Shown in pieces: positions 33,311 through 45,548 of a stretch of DNA of 64,000 bases. The stretch's first letter is position 1; each line of letters begins with the position of its first letter. The stretch is taken from the NCBI GenBank assembly GCA_961205875.1, contig OY540813.1, positions 13,053,001 to 13,117,000 on the forward strand. The letters run 5' to 3'. This DNA is from Sialis fuliginosa (Eukaryota > Arthropoda > Insecta > Megaloptera > Sialidae). Both the position numbers and the translations under genes were made by a program. A model generated the notes under the pieces. The model searched no databases, had not been told where the DNA came from, and worked only from the letters and a program-made list of their open reading frames with translations.

Positions 33311-34790
33311 TAAATAATTTAGTCTAAATACTTTCAGTGAGGGGTTAGATCGTTATGAATCTGATTTGGATTTTAGAGCAATGGTAATAAATTTATAATA
33401 ATGCAACGCAACAATAAGTCATTCATAAGTACCACACAACTGTCCAGATCAAATTCTTTTATCGAACATAAATAATTTAAATAAAAATTAAAGTGTAATT
33501 TTCTGTATAATAAATTAGAATCCAATTGCAACGTATAAACAAAATTATTATTTTTATACGTTCTCTAGTAAGATAGCAAGGTCTTAATTTCGCCATACTT
33601 AATTTATTTTTAGCTGAAATATACAAAATTAAACCATGCATTACATATTCATTAAAAATTGCAATTTCAAAAATCAGTGGGGAACCGAAACATTAATAAT
33701 AATCTTAAATAATAGCTGAAAAATATGAACAATAAATTATTATCAAAATTGATCTGTCGTGTTAGCATTCACGTTTGTTTGATTTATTATAATACTATGG
33801 AAATTCGCTAAAACGTCCTTTAAAATTTTATATGAAGAGTAGTTCTGTCATAAATTTCAGTCGTGCATAATAATTATTCATTCATAAAATTAACTCGTAC
33901 GAAGAATAGTGTGTCGATAACATACAGTGTATTTCAAGTTGATTAAGTCATAGGAAGTTTTACTTTGGGTGAATTAGAAGTGTTGTAGTAAACTTTGTAC
34001 AAATAAGGTACTGGTACCAGTTATTGCCACTATAATAGCAAAATTAACTGTTTTTGTGATTGAGGGGGTCTTTTTTGTAATTCTCATGAACTCATGTTAC
34101 TAATAAAACAAGTAATTCTTTATTTAATCAATTTATTTACCAAAGTCCGCAAATATAGTTTTTTTTTAATTATAGCCTTTGACACTTGACAATGATTACA
34201 AAATCAGTTGCTGTTATAATATAATAATTCATAAATAAATTATACTAATAATTAGTTATCAAATCACGCTGTAAGACAGTTAAATGTATATAGATTAATA
34301 TTCAGAAATGGTAGTAATCAAATATCAACAAATATATTATTCAGTACATTTAATTAAAAAATAACCATTACTGTGGTCATATCCAAGACTAGTGCCAATA
34401 TCTTATAACGATGTGTCATTGGTGCGTTTTGAAATGCCGCCATGAAACTAACTGATAAATTTTTAATTAGTCCATAATGCTCTGTGTTAAATTTTTATGG
34501 GTTAATCAACTTGAAATATTATGTAATATGTAAAAATATTGAAATCTTCGACCAACTTTTCATCACAATATGAATGGACTTCTTCGAAGCTATATGGAAT
34601 TAATATACATTTATTTAATGCTTGAATAAAATATAATGCGTTAAGTTGTTTTTTTACTTTATTTAAAATATAAATTTTTAATGTTTTTTTACTAGACTAA
34701 ATATTTTTACTTCAACTGGAAAAACGGAGAAACTGTGGTTTCTTAGTCACTTAAACTACAAATATACACCTTAACCACAATAAAACAATA
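33311..34790. other. Gene-free AT-rich stretch
   Basis: Nothing supportable was seen. Confidence 0.4.
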
Positions 34791-34794
34791 TCAC

Positions 34795-34838
34795 TCGACT
34801 CATGTTTCGACTTTACAAGAAGTCCTCATCAAGAGCCT
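34795..34838 (-). ncRNA. Hammerhead-ribozyme-like fragment (Penelope-like relic?)
   Basis: The minus strand reads CTTGATGAG, then GACTT, loop CTTGTA, AAGTC, then GAAAC. This is the order of a hammerhead core: CUGAUGAG, helix II, GAAAC. Helix II has five perfect pairs. The first core box differs from the consensus at one place (UUGAUGA instead of CUGAUGA). Hammerheads of this type are known in Penelope-like retroelements. No reverse transcriptase is visible nearby, so this is at most a fossil end. Activity is doubtful. Confidence 0.45.
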
Positions 34839-36247
34839 AACGGTTCCAGACTGAAATTGTCTATAGGTATAAAGTCCTTTTAAAGTTTTATCTTAATTAA
34901 ATACAGCGATTTAGAGAAAAGATAAATGTAGAACATACATATTTAACGATATTACTTTAACATGAATTGGTAACTACGATGTATACTACAGTTTATAATT
35001 TGTTTCCAAAATATTAACTTATTGTGGAAACAGCTAATCATAATAAAGCGATAAATTGTATTATAATTCTATATACCCGTTAATGTATTCATATCTAAAT
35101 GTGTTTCGTGGAAGAATTATACGACTAAAACGGTTCTGTAATTTCGAAAGACATATCACCATTAAAATATAGTTATTTCTTGGTTCTTGTGAAACTGTTA
35201 TATTATGTCGATAGCAGCGATTGAATATTTATAAACGAAATTTTCTTCTGAATGCTATCAATGATGGCTCTTTTAATGGAAAATCATGTAGGTACACATT
35301 TTAATTAACAATCATTTTAAGCACTAATAATTTATGATTATACCTATGATATGATAGTGCATTAAAATTAATTATTAAACTGTCATAAAATCAACAACAT
35401 ACAAGAAATATCGATTGAATAGTACTGAAGAATTTTACTTAATACTGATTCTTTGACTTAACGTATCTCTTGAAGATTTTTATATACATAATATAAGGAA
35501 ATATTAAAAAAAATAATGTATATAATTTTTTTTTAAATATTTCCTTAATATTTTATTCTACAAAAAGCTAATTATAGTATTACTGTAATATATCATTAAA
35601 AGAGAGAAGAATCATACTAAAAAATCAGCGCTGTACAATAAACTATAAAATACAATTAATTTACACATTATCTAAATGTTTCATATTATTTATTTATAAC
35701 ACAATTTTAAATATGTAGACAACCGACTTGGTACCAATTTCTCTCATTATTTCTAAATAATATTTAAATTCTTTCTAGAAAATTGTTATTTCAATATTTA
35801 CTGTCTATAAATCAATGGTTCTCAAACCTATTAATTTGACAATACAATTAATTTACAATAAAATAAATATTTCGCGGCACCTACTTTTTATAGTTTTAAA
35901 AACTAGAATCCCTATAAAAGTGCACTAATGTAAGTTTAAATGTTTCCAATAAAAAATTGTTAAATTTCAAAATTTGTGGCGCACATTCTTATAAAGCTTA
36001 CATACATGTTTTTTACACTAAAATCTTATCTTTATTGACATGTTACATATAGATGTACATCATTAACTGATATAAAGAAAGCGACTCGAGGCTATATACA
36101 CTATACAGTAACGTAAATCCGTAAATAAGATCTGCAAAACCCCGCAGTGCGACGTTGGGGGTCTTGGACCGACAATATCCATATCCTATACATACAAAAG
36201 AAGACAATATGTGTTGGACCATATTAGACTAACATCAAGTCACATTG
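34839..36247. other. Gene-free stretch with a hAT-like fragment
   Basis: AATGGTTCTCAAACCTATTA at 35815 and ATTTCGCGGCACC near 35870 are typical of one end of hAT-type MITEs, but no partner end was found. An inverted repeat with arms AAGGAAATATTNAAAAAAA surrounds about 35520. Confidence 0.4.
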
Positions 36248-36255
36248 TTCTAGTG

Positions 36256-36440
36256 CAGCGGTACTTAAACTTATATGGTCTAGGGATCCCCTTTTGAACA
36301 ATTAGTTTTCAGGAATCCTCTCCCCCGTATAGAAAAACAAAGAAGGTCGTTAAATACTAATTAATCACTGATAAAGGGAAATTTAAAGTACTTTAATTTA
36401 TGCCAAATATATTTCGCGGACCCTAGTTTAAGAACCCCTG
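36256..36440. mobile_element. 185-bp hAT MITE with perfect 8-bp duplication
   Basis: Ends CAGCGGTACTTAAACTTAT and (reversed) CAGGGGTTCTTAAACTAGGG are imperfect inverted repeats of the hAT type. TTCTAGTG flanks both sides exactly (36248-36255 and 36441-36448). The interior contains CGCGGACCC and no coding sequence. Confidence 0.92.
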
Positions 36441-36448
36441 TTCTAGTG

Positions 36449-37650
36449 TATGTAATAGGCACAAAACATTGGGTTAGATTAGGTTAAAAACTTCTCAAGA
36501 AAGGAATTCAACAAATATGTATTTTTTTGGGAAGTCTCCATTTTATAGTTTTTATGTAGATATTAGTTTTTTTTAAATTTATTTAAATTATTGGCAATCA
36601 AGTTTAACCCCTCAACTTATGCAGAAATTAACATCTTTAAGTAAATAATTAGTACTCCAATTATACGTACTATATTTTTAATACGTATTGGTAATTTTTA
36701 ATTTGTTTAAGAAAAAATATATTTTTACTTTTTTTTGCAAGTTGTAGAATAATAAAAATAAACTCGTATGTGAATTAAATTACGTTCATAGTTAATTAAT
36801 TGAGGATTATGGCAATGTTCTGTTCGCTACAGTGCAAGTATTTTCTCCGTTGCAACATATTAAATGTCAAACAGGAAATAGTTTGACAAGTAAATGTCAC
36901 AAAGGGCGTTATGCGGATGTGGTTGGTTTATTTCTATAGTAGTTTACATGAAACTTTATCCTGCAAAACGGTACATGTCGTTATATAACAATGAAAGCAC
37001 TTTGATAATAATCTAGATTCAATGGTTTATAAATAAAAAAATGTATATTACATATTACTTTACAATTACATCAAATGACACGTGCTTACTTGTTTTTAAA
37101 AGAGTGTACGGCACTCATTATTTTGTTTAGTTCATTATACCAAGTACAATAGCGTAGTAAGTAAATACATATGAGTTAAATTTTTTTAAGGTAATTTGAA
37201 CTGATGTTTTCTCAAAACATACGTTTTTTTAGAACTTTGAATATCTCAGGGGGGGGGGGTTGTAATATGAGATCATGAGAATTACAAAAATAAAGCTTAT
37301 ATATAAATTATCTATACTGTGACAAAACTTTATATTAATATGTCACCTATTATAATATTTTATACAATAGTTTAATATCAACAATAAATCAAAACGAGAA
37401 AAGTTGTTTTATAATTTTTAATGTTTTTATTACATTTAATGATATTTGATTACTCACTGCTGACAGCAGGTAAGAATACGTTTCCTATTTTTAGACGTAT
37501 ATTTATGATATTATTATATAAATGAAAGTTTTTTGCATGTGAAATAATTTTTTTTAAATTAAAACAATAATTAACACATTTGGCGGATGTAAATACATTT
37601 AAAAAAAAGTATGTTAACAGTAATGCGATATTGCTGAATTTATTTCAAAA
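36449..37650. other. Gene-free stretch with a poly-G tract
   Basis: A run of G at about 37249-37258 interrupts AT-rich DNA. No gene seen. Confidence 0.4.
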
Positions 37651-37651
37651 C

Positions 37652-37962
37652 TAGCTGTTACCTGCGAACTTCATTCGCGTGGAATACAGGTTAGTTAATA
37701 CAGATTTCTGTTATAATAGTCAATAAAACAGGTTTTTAGTTTCGCATTTACACACTAGATGTCTACGCCAAAAAAGTATAACCTTATATCACACACCCAT
37801 TTTTTTTATCTAATAAATTTTCGGGGTACAAAGTTACCTATATCCTTCCTCAGGATGCAAGCTATCTACCTGCCAAATCGCATCAAGATCGGTTCAGCAG
37901 TTTAGCCGTAAAAAAGTTACAAACAGACAGACACACTTTCTTATTTATAATATTAGTATTGA
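37652..37962 (+). repeat. LINE/SINE-like tail (CTAGCTGTTACCTGCGAAC type)
   Basis: Starts CTAGCTGTTACCTGCGAACT, TCATTCGCGTGG, and ends with AAGATCGGTTCAGCAGTTTA and ACAAACAGACAGACAC. These are the hallmark start and end of a repeat found across arthropod genomes, usually linked to non-LTR elements. It has no coding capacity. Confidence 0.65.
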
Positions 37963-38600
37963 TAATTTCTTTATTTTTGTACTTAACACTTAAGTAATAT
38001 CGGTGGAAAAATCACATTCGTATTAATAAATGTCAGACATGTAATATATGATATCCTCAATAATAATTGCACAATTTATATTAAAAATACATAATAATAT
38101 AGCTCTGTAATAATTATTATTATTAGTACAAAATACTATAATGGTATTTCATCATCACGTTATAATCTAAACATTGTACCTTTATAGATTGAGTGTGATT
38201 TGAAAACTCTAAACGTTACACAATAAAATTTAAATGTCAGTTTAATATGACTTCAGTATATTAGTCACTATTATATACAGTAAGGTATCTTTTTACGCGG
38301 TAGATATGTTCCATAGCAAAAAGACATTGTTTACATTCAATAATTTTAAAACCAAATCAATCAATTAAAACAGGCCAAAAATCGCGTAAAAAAAGTTTCA
38401 TAAAAATAATAAAGTTTAAAAAAACACAAAGAAAATTTGTTCGTAAATCTGAAAGATAATAATATAATACTTAAAATAAAATAAGTTTGTTTTTCAATTG
38501 TATTTATTGAAAAGTAACTTTTTTTTTTATCAGAATTATCGTCAGTATCTGAAAATACAACTCGGCAATGTTAGTGACATATATGAACTCCTTGTATTGT
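37963..38600. other. Gene-free AT-rich stretch
   Basis: No supportable feature. Confidence 0.4.
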
Positions 38601-38890
38601 CAGCTTTCATTAGATACCCCACTCGCCGAGACGGGGAACCCCTTAATTTGGATGAAAATCGCACCGCAGAAAAAGAGACCCGATTGTGTTATGATTTAAT
38701 TACTTTTTTTTACTATTGTGAATTCATTTTAATCACATTTATGGCTCCGACATTCTATTGTGGGCTCCCGGGACGGACCTCCTTCTGCTTAGAAATCTGT
38801 CACAATTTTTGATGACGACCACTAAAAAGCTCGTTGACTCATCCCCGGGCCCCCAGGCGAGAGCCCTGTCAGCCCTCTCTTTATGAGGGC
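38600..38890 (+). repeat. GC-richer repeat fragment, copy 2
   Basis: The part from 38735 aligns with 20030-20150 (GACGACCACTAAAAAGCTCG, CCCCGGGCCCCCAGGCGAG). The upstream part (CTCGCCGAGACGGGGAACCC) has the same unusual composition. The short open frame across it has no recognisable domain and is not called as a gene. Confidence 0.5.
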
Positions 38891-40240
38891 CATGATCCTA
38901 TTTTTAAGATAATGACACAATTGTAAAATTTTGCTTTCTTGTCAGACATTAAATATTATTTTTAGTAACTAAAATTAATAGTTGTAATCTTAATCTTTGA
39001 TTTCAACAAAGAATAATTATTCAAAAGAAAAAAACAGTTATTTGAATCGTTGATAAACTAAAACAACTGGCCCCTTAACCCAGTGGTTCCTAGCCGGTGT
39101 TCCATAGAATGCTAGTGTTTCCGCGAAATTATGAAAGTTCTATCATGAAACAGTATTATATAAAATAACTAAAATATCATAAAAGCTATGTATAGGAATT
39201 TAGATGGACAACGCGGACGCCTATATAGGTTATCTCCATTATAGAATTTATTAACCTTGCAAAGACACAAAACCCGTCATATCAGATACGCAGAAAAAAA
39301 TATCATAAACATAAGCGCACAGTTGAAGTGAAATTTCTTTTGTTTTCATTATATGCAAAACATTTAGCTTTCTCTTATACATTTACTCATCTCTCTCACG
39401 CATAATCAACGTAAAGTGACTTACACGCATGCGCTATTCACCCATCTATCTTTCATAAATCTACTCACGCATATGAATTCTCTCCTTAGCGTTTCATCTT
39501 TAAAACGTGTCGAATTTTAAAATCTGTCGAAGTATTTACTTCAAAAATCAATTTTTTGGAGTATATATGAAAAAAAACTAACACTAGCAAATGGGGTAAC
39601 AAATGAAAACTAGTAACTTGAGTAAATTGACAAAACAATCGAAAAATTGTAATATAAATATATGGTATTATGCATAAAAACTTATTTAATACCTATATGA
39701 AATAAAATCGATATAAATATACTTTCATTTACCACATTGTCAAATGCTCACCCCATTTTATCTTGTACTTATAATCAAGTAGATACATATTATAGGTATT
39801 AAACATAATTAAAAGTTATTGGTGTACTTATGAAATATATTGTAAGTACAACAAATTGCTGTGTACAGGATACATGCCTAGTTTGCCTACAGCAATAAAC
39901 TTAAATTAAATAAAAGTAGTACTATAGTATAACGAGATAAGTATTATAATATTTGCAAATTCATTGCGAATATTAAATTGTTACAACGACTCCATCAGTA
40001 TAATAAAAAACATGCAAATAATATCTTGTATCTCTTAAGTGAATAAATGTATTAATTTTTCTGTTGTACTTATCACGGATGTCAATCTAAAATCACCTGA
40101 ATACATCTACTGAGGTGTTAATTACAGGCACAGGCCCCGCCACGCCGATCTTGTAATTATTCGGCTATAGTATGATTAATAAGTTAATACCGGTGTAATT
40201 AATATCTTAATTAGTATCACCTATGGTCGAAATTCGACCA
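38891..40240. other. Gene-free stretch with a hAT-like end
   Basis: CAGTGGTTCCTAGCCGGTGT at 39081 with GCTAGTGTTTCCGCGAAATT is a hAT-type terminal segment. Its partner end was not found. Confidence 0.4.
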
Positions 40241-40249
40241 ATATTTTAC

Positions 40250-40602
40250 CTGCCTTTTCAGCAACATACACACATGATTTTTTTGTGCACATCTATGGCA
40301 CAGTACCTAACTTAACCTAACCTAACCTGCTTTTACAACAAAATTTTCCAAATAAAAACACTACAACTAAACGCGAATTGATATCTTTATATGCACTCTC
40401 TACGTTTGACAGAAACCCAAAACTATTTATTTTTGCCGCTTGGTGGCGCTAGGATTATTGCTATGGCGTTGAACGATGCGAAGGGAAATAAACAAACAGC
40501 GAGAGGGGAAATCATGTGTGCATGTTAACTTTATTTTACTTGCCTTAACGGCAACATACGCACATGATTTTTTTTGTTCACATTTATGGCACAGTACCTT
40601 TC
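40250..40602 (+). repeat. Pair of ~60-bp direct repeats
   Basis: CAGCAACATACACACATGAT...CATCTATGGCACAGTACCT at 40250-40310 recurs as CGGCAACATACGCACATGAT...CATTTATGGCACAGTACCT at 40540-40602. The spacing is about 290 bases. A CCTAACCTAACCTG run follows the first copy. The pair may be parts of one mobile element. Confidence 0.65.
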
Positions 40603-40708
40603 GAATGACATAAGTTTCATTCACCTCCTTTTATAATAAATACTATAAAAACGTACGACAATTTTCGATGTTCACGTATTAATATGTATATACATAGATA
40701 GATTAAAT

Positions 40709-41252
40709 TAGGGCAGGATGGGGGAATGGCGGTCAACGGGCAATACCGGTTACTGTCAAATATATAATTTCGAGAATACTTAAATAAAAAATTCGAGTAC
40801 CTACTGCTATTTAGTATACGGCTGATTGAACTAATTTACGAAGTAACGCCATACTCCACCAACTTCAGTGCGAGTGACATTTGTGCATGTGTTGAGACAT
40901 ATTTTATTGTAATAAACTAGAATATTCAAACAAAGGTAAGTAAATAATACTTAATAATACATATCTTTCAAATTACCAATTATATTATTACAAATGTGTT
41001 AGTGCATATTATGGGCGGGTTGGAGTTCAAAAACGTGATTTTATTTTGTTAAACAATTTATTTTGGAAACACAACGTATTATTTTCGAGGGAATGGCGGT
41101 CAAAAGTATGTTTTTAAAAATGTATAAAAATATGCCAAATGGCAAAAATTTTGGCAATTTATACCACATAGTTATAAAGTGAACTAAGTCTTTTATTTAA
41201 GGGGTTATTTTGATTCCCGCTTAAGTGACTGCTATTCACCCATCTTACCCTA
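40709..41252. mobile_element. 544-bp element with TAGGG ends
   Basis: Left end TAGGGCAGGATGGGGGAATG is matched in reverse at the right, where the reverse complement reads TAGGGTAAGATGGGTGAATA. Matching continues into GCGGTC/GCAGTC. The phrase GAATGGCGGTCAA recurs inside near 41092. No coding sequence. The target duplication is unclear and the superfamily is unassigned. Confidence 0.75.
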
Positions 41253-41415
41253 TATTAGAATTTATATACGTATCAAATTTTATCGGATTAAAATTTTCAA
41301 ATTCAATTACGAAAAACTGAATAATGCTTTTTTTAAATTTATTCGTGTTAGTAGGCACGATAAGATTCAAACTCAAATACCTATACTTTTGCCTCCAACT
41401 ATAAGTAGTAGGTAC

Positions 41416-41801
41416 AGTCGCCTGCATTAATGGTCTTGCAGTTTGTATTCATTTTCGTTTATCACAAACTTAGTAGGCTCCTCCCATTTTATTATTATTA
41501 TATTTAAATCATTTCTCCATGTACCAAACAAAGACAGATATTTTGAAATTCATTTGCTAGATAAAGAACTACTCTTCGTATATAGTACTCATATATATTT
41601 GTGTAATTAAATTATTATGTAATCTATTGAAAATTGTATACGTAAATTTTGTGGCAATAAATATTTGATATTCCGAATTTTAGTTTTTAAATATATTAAA
41701 CTTGATAGAAAAAGATAACCGATGATGTTTGTCTTTAAATTTGGAATCTGTTGTAAGCGATTGTAGCCTTTAGGGTGCCAGACGAGTTCTGCAGGCGACT
41801 A
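41416..41801. mobile_element. 386-bp MITE of the AGTCGCC family
   Basis: Left AGTCGCCTGCA and right TGCAGGCGACTA are inverted, with GTAC on both sides (41412-41415, 41802-41805). A diverged reverse copy is at 7746-8130. A 4-bp duplication leaves the superfamily open. Confidence 0.75.
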
Positions 41802-41825
41802 GTACATTCATATAATAATAATTAA

Positions 41826-42065
41826 TTGTACACGCACATTACATTGTTATGCAAGCCAACAATGCTAGTGACAGTAGCGGTGGTAGTGATGTTGGATCGA
41901 GGTGGCCGCACGGTGAAGAAACAAAGGATATTGCGCTACTTTGACGCGCTACATCGATACGTCCGGAACTGGGTGGCCCGACTCCACACATATTTATATA
42001 TGTATGTGCGTTATGTAACACTCGGCCATAACCTACAGCAGTCACACACTGCCCCATGAATTTAA
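41826..42065. other. CpG-rich island of unknown nature
   Basis: Base composition changes sharply here. The plus strand has short frames starting ATGCAAGCCAACAATGCTAG. On the minus strand TATATAAATA is followed by GC-rich DNA, as in the cuticle promoters of this window. No splice-supported exon or known domain could be established on either strand, so it is left unassigned: promoter, exon or mobile relic are all possible. Confidence 0.35.
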
Positions 42066-43319
42066 TTACAGGCACGAATATTGTTGATGAGTTGTAAATG
42101 TGTTAATTATAAAATAAGATGTTATTTTTTGTTAATTAGATTTATTTTTGTTTATTAAAAATATTGAATAGCAATATACGAGTACAATAGAGGGGGTGAT
42201 TCGGATAAAGAGATAAAAAAAATTTTTTAACAAGAAAAAAAACTGTATCAAGTCGTGTATTGTTTTTATGATGTCACAGCATACAACTATTATTTATATA
42301 AAAACATAGTAGCCATGGAATACAGAATTTTATAATTTATGGTTTCAATATTTTATTAATTTAGGTCATTATAATCACGCGTCTTTCAAATATTTTGTTG
42401 AACAATTGGATGTTTTTTGACACAAGACATATTAACATTTAAATATATTGATTGAAAATTGAAATATAAAGAAACATTTCATCCAAGAAAGGTAAAATAT
42501 TAAAATTGATTATGATTGTTGCTAACTTATTTTTTATTTTTATACAAATTCTAAGATGGAACCTAGTATTTCCTGGGAGTTTGAAAATATAATTTTCCTC
42601 AGTAATTACTGAACGGATTTTATTTCGGTTTTCACTAATGGATAGATTAGATTTCAAATATATGAATGCCAATTTGAATGAATGTCAAAGAACATGTGAA
42701 TTTTAACTAACACCGGGTTCAATGCGCTAGTTTACTATAAGTACCAATTATTTTGTAATAAAATATTCAGTATGTTGTACTTGTTTTATCTTTACCGAAA
42801 TTTTTCGTAGGCTTTAACGATCTGCTACATATTTATTAAAATTTCACAATATATATATTTTTAAATTAGTCACAAGTCTACCTATTACGTATTGCTGAAA
42901 ATCTCTCTGTCTAAATCTCATATTTTATATTTTTAATATAAATGTATCTCAAATGAATCGTGTTACATATACTTGTAAATGTTGACATAATATATTCATA
43001 AAATATTTGTAATATCACACACCCGAATTTCGAAAATATCATCTAAAGATAAATAATAGGTACTGTTACAAACAAAATTAACATTTGTTTATAAAAAGTA
43101 AACAATTAAATTAAAATCAAATTTTTTTTATATATTGGTGAACGAACGTATTTCTGCCATGGTAAGAATGTTGTCATATTATGTACTACATATAATACAA
43201 ATATATTTTGTTTTATAAAAATATTTATAATACAGATTATTTATTGAATCTAGGACTATTTATTAACTGTAATATAAATATCTGAAAATTAATATACTAA
43301 ACAAAGCAGAATTATGTAC
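42066..43319. other. Gene-free stretch with a reversed LINE/SINE-like tail
   Basis: On the minus strand about 42545-42690 reads GAAAACCGAAATAAAATCCG, TTCAGTAATTACTGAGG, a widespread arthropod repeat phrase. The rest is AT-rich and empty. Confidence 0.4.
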
Positions 43320-43321
43320 AC

Positions 43322-43829
43322 CCAGTGCCCGCTTTAGGGGATGGGGCAAACCAGGGCGACCGCCCGGGGCGCCAGGCCAAGTGAGGTGGCACACAATGGG
43401 GCATAAGTGACTTTTTTGGTTCAAATCAATGTACAGGCTGTAATTTTTGAGTAATGTTAATTTAAAAAAATCCAAGAAAAATCGATTATTTGATAGCTGC
43501 TAACTAACAAATCCTTATTCAGTAACCCAGAAAACCTTAATAAATTATCAACTTATTTGTTAATTTATCAATTTTAATTTGTTAATAATAGGGGAAGGAG
43601 GTCTCTACGGTCTTAGGGCATTTGATAGTCTTAAAGTTAATGATAGAAGCTATATTTTAAAAAAAAGTTGGGGTCTGTAGGATCGCGCCAAGCTGAGATA
43701 TTAAATATTCTTGTTAATTTATCAATTTTAATTGACATTTTCGGTGATTCTTTAACATTTTTTTAGGGGGAGAGAGGGCGGTTCACCCAGGGCGCCAGAC
43801 TTGCTCTAAATACACCTTATATAATTCAG
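43322..43829. mobile_element. Old hAT-like element, eroded ends
   Basis: The left end CAGTGCCCGCTTTAGGGGAT is followed by GGGGCGCCAGG. Near the right end, reversed, is GTGTATTTAGAGCAAGTCTG followed by GCGCCCTGG. The two sides are roughly inverted but well diverged. No target duplication could be read. Confidence 0.45.
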
Positions 43830-45138
43830 ACATAATATTTAAAAAATATATATAAAGACAATACAAAATACGCGTTATAAAACATTACAGTCAACTAATT
43901 TCAATTATTGACAGCTCCGGAAGATAAGAAGGTTTGACAGTTTCAGATTGCAAATTGCAATGGTTTTCTAAACACCTTGGCAGTAATTATTTAATAACAT
44001 AATGTGTAGATCACAGGAAAGCCTCGCGGTCGCGAAAATAATTTGTAAATCAATTAAACTTAATCATTTTATAAATATAGATATTTACAGAGCTGGGTTA
44101 ACTATTTAAAGAGTTATATTTTTTTATAACAACTATTATTATAATGCTTATGTAACATTTAAGTACGTATACAATTACTCTTGACTGCGATAATAGGTAT
44201 AACATACTTAAGTAGGCAAATTAATAAATAACTTAAATACATATTATATAGTATTATATATGGGCTGATCGTGGGAACTAAATGATCATTGCTAAGTTCG
44301 TTATTATTAGAGATAAAGATTGGTAAAAAGGGAAAAATATCATTATTTTTATTATTATCAAAATATCTTAATTGTATTTTTGACATTATTTGCCTTAAAA
44401 AAATTGATACTTTGTCCATTTAACCGATTATCTAATTCCAAAAATAATAACTCGATTCACGCAATCATTCCAACAAATTTCCCCCCACTCTACCACCCTA
44501 CAAATCGGCCCTGCAAATTGAATGGTGTATAGAGGCCTGTTTCGTTTTTTAACTCGTAAGATAGTGTTTTGTTTCACTCCTGCAACTAAAAAATTATATT
44601 TTTTTCACTCGAAAACACTCAAGGCTGGGCTTTTTTGCAAGAAATGCTTACCCAAATAATAATATATTCAAGCGTAGTACTTAAGCAGTTAATTTGTATC
44701 ATTATTATATTAATTTTAAATTCTAAACTAAAGCATTCCATTCATAAATTCGTAAAAAGAGAAGAGTTATTTAAATATCAGAATTTAAATGAAGCAACGG
44801 AAAAAACTGGATCCTGTCCTGCATACGCAACTATACACAGGTTAACTAATTTCGATATTATTGGAACAAGTGCACAAAATATTATACCAAGGTCTGCTAA
44901 AATGTACACGTTATGTAACAACTGTTACGGAATTGGTTTCGTGTATAGATCTTTAATCTATTTGTGCTACTCACGTATGTCAAGTGAACTGTGTGGTATG
45001 ATACATTATAATTAATTATATATACCACATAAATTTATCAGATTTACGATAAAATAATTTATTTTTATTTACGGAATACTTCGATGTTTATGTGAGAACG
45101 CTTGATAATTGATTAACTTTGCTTTTTAAATTAGTTTG
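43830..45138. other. Gene-free stretch
   Basis: AT-rich. The 126-codon frame at 44635-45015 has no domain I recognise and is not called. Confidence 0.4.
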
Positions 45139-45146
45139 GGTCAAGC

Positions 45147-45343
45147 CATAGACATAGAGAATGGACAGTGCATTCTGTATTAACTCAATGGTGTAACATC
45201 TGTTCAAAAAAGGAGAGAGAGATGCAGTGTAGTTTGGAACATAGACATAGAGTTACACAGTTATTCCAAACCTGTTTCTATCTCTTTCTTTTGGCACGGT
45301 TCTGTGTTCGAGTCAGATGCCTGGTCCATTCTCTATGTCTATG
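45147..45343. mobile_element. MITE G, copy 1, with 8-bp duplication
   Basis: CATAGACATAGAGAATGGAC at the left is matched in reverse by GTCCATTCTCTATGTCTATG at the right. GGTCAAGC flanks both ends exactly (45139-45146, 45344-45351). The word ATAGACATAGAG recurs inside. No coding sequence. An 8-bp duplication fits hAT or P superfamilies; the CA..TG ends lean towards P, without proof. Confidence 0.92.
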
Positions 45344-45484
45344 GGTCAAGCATAATTTGTCAAGAAAATGGTATAAAATTATACCTATATATTAGTCAAA
45401 GATTCTCAATGTTGCTATAAAGATTTTATTTTTGTAAATTAGTATGAAATTATATTATTATTTTACAATTATTATATTTAAATA

Positions 45485-45548
45485 TTTGGGGGGGGGGGTC
45501 TGACCCCGAATTTCCCTACCCAATCTAATCCATGGGTGCGCCACTGTT
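45485..45548 (-). repeat. hAT-like MITE end fragment
   Basis: On the minus strand the block starts CAGTGGCGCACCCATGGATT and continues to GGGGTCAGACCCCCC. The CAGTGGCG start is typical of hAT ends. No partner end found. Confidence 0.45.

Noticed and set aside
44635-45015. 126-codon plus-strand frame with several cysteines
   Set aside because: It lacks a recognisable domain, has an AT-rich hydrophobic start and no promoter or splice support; such a length can occur by chance in 64 kb.
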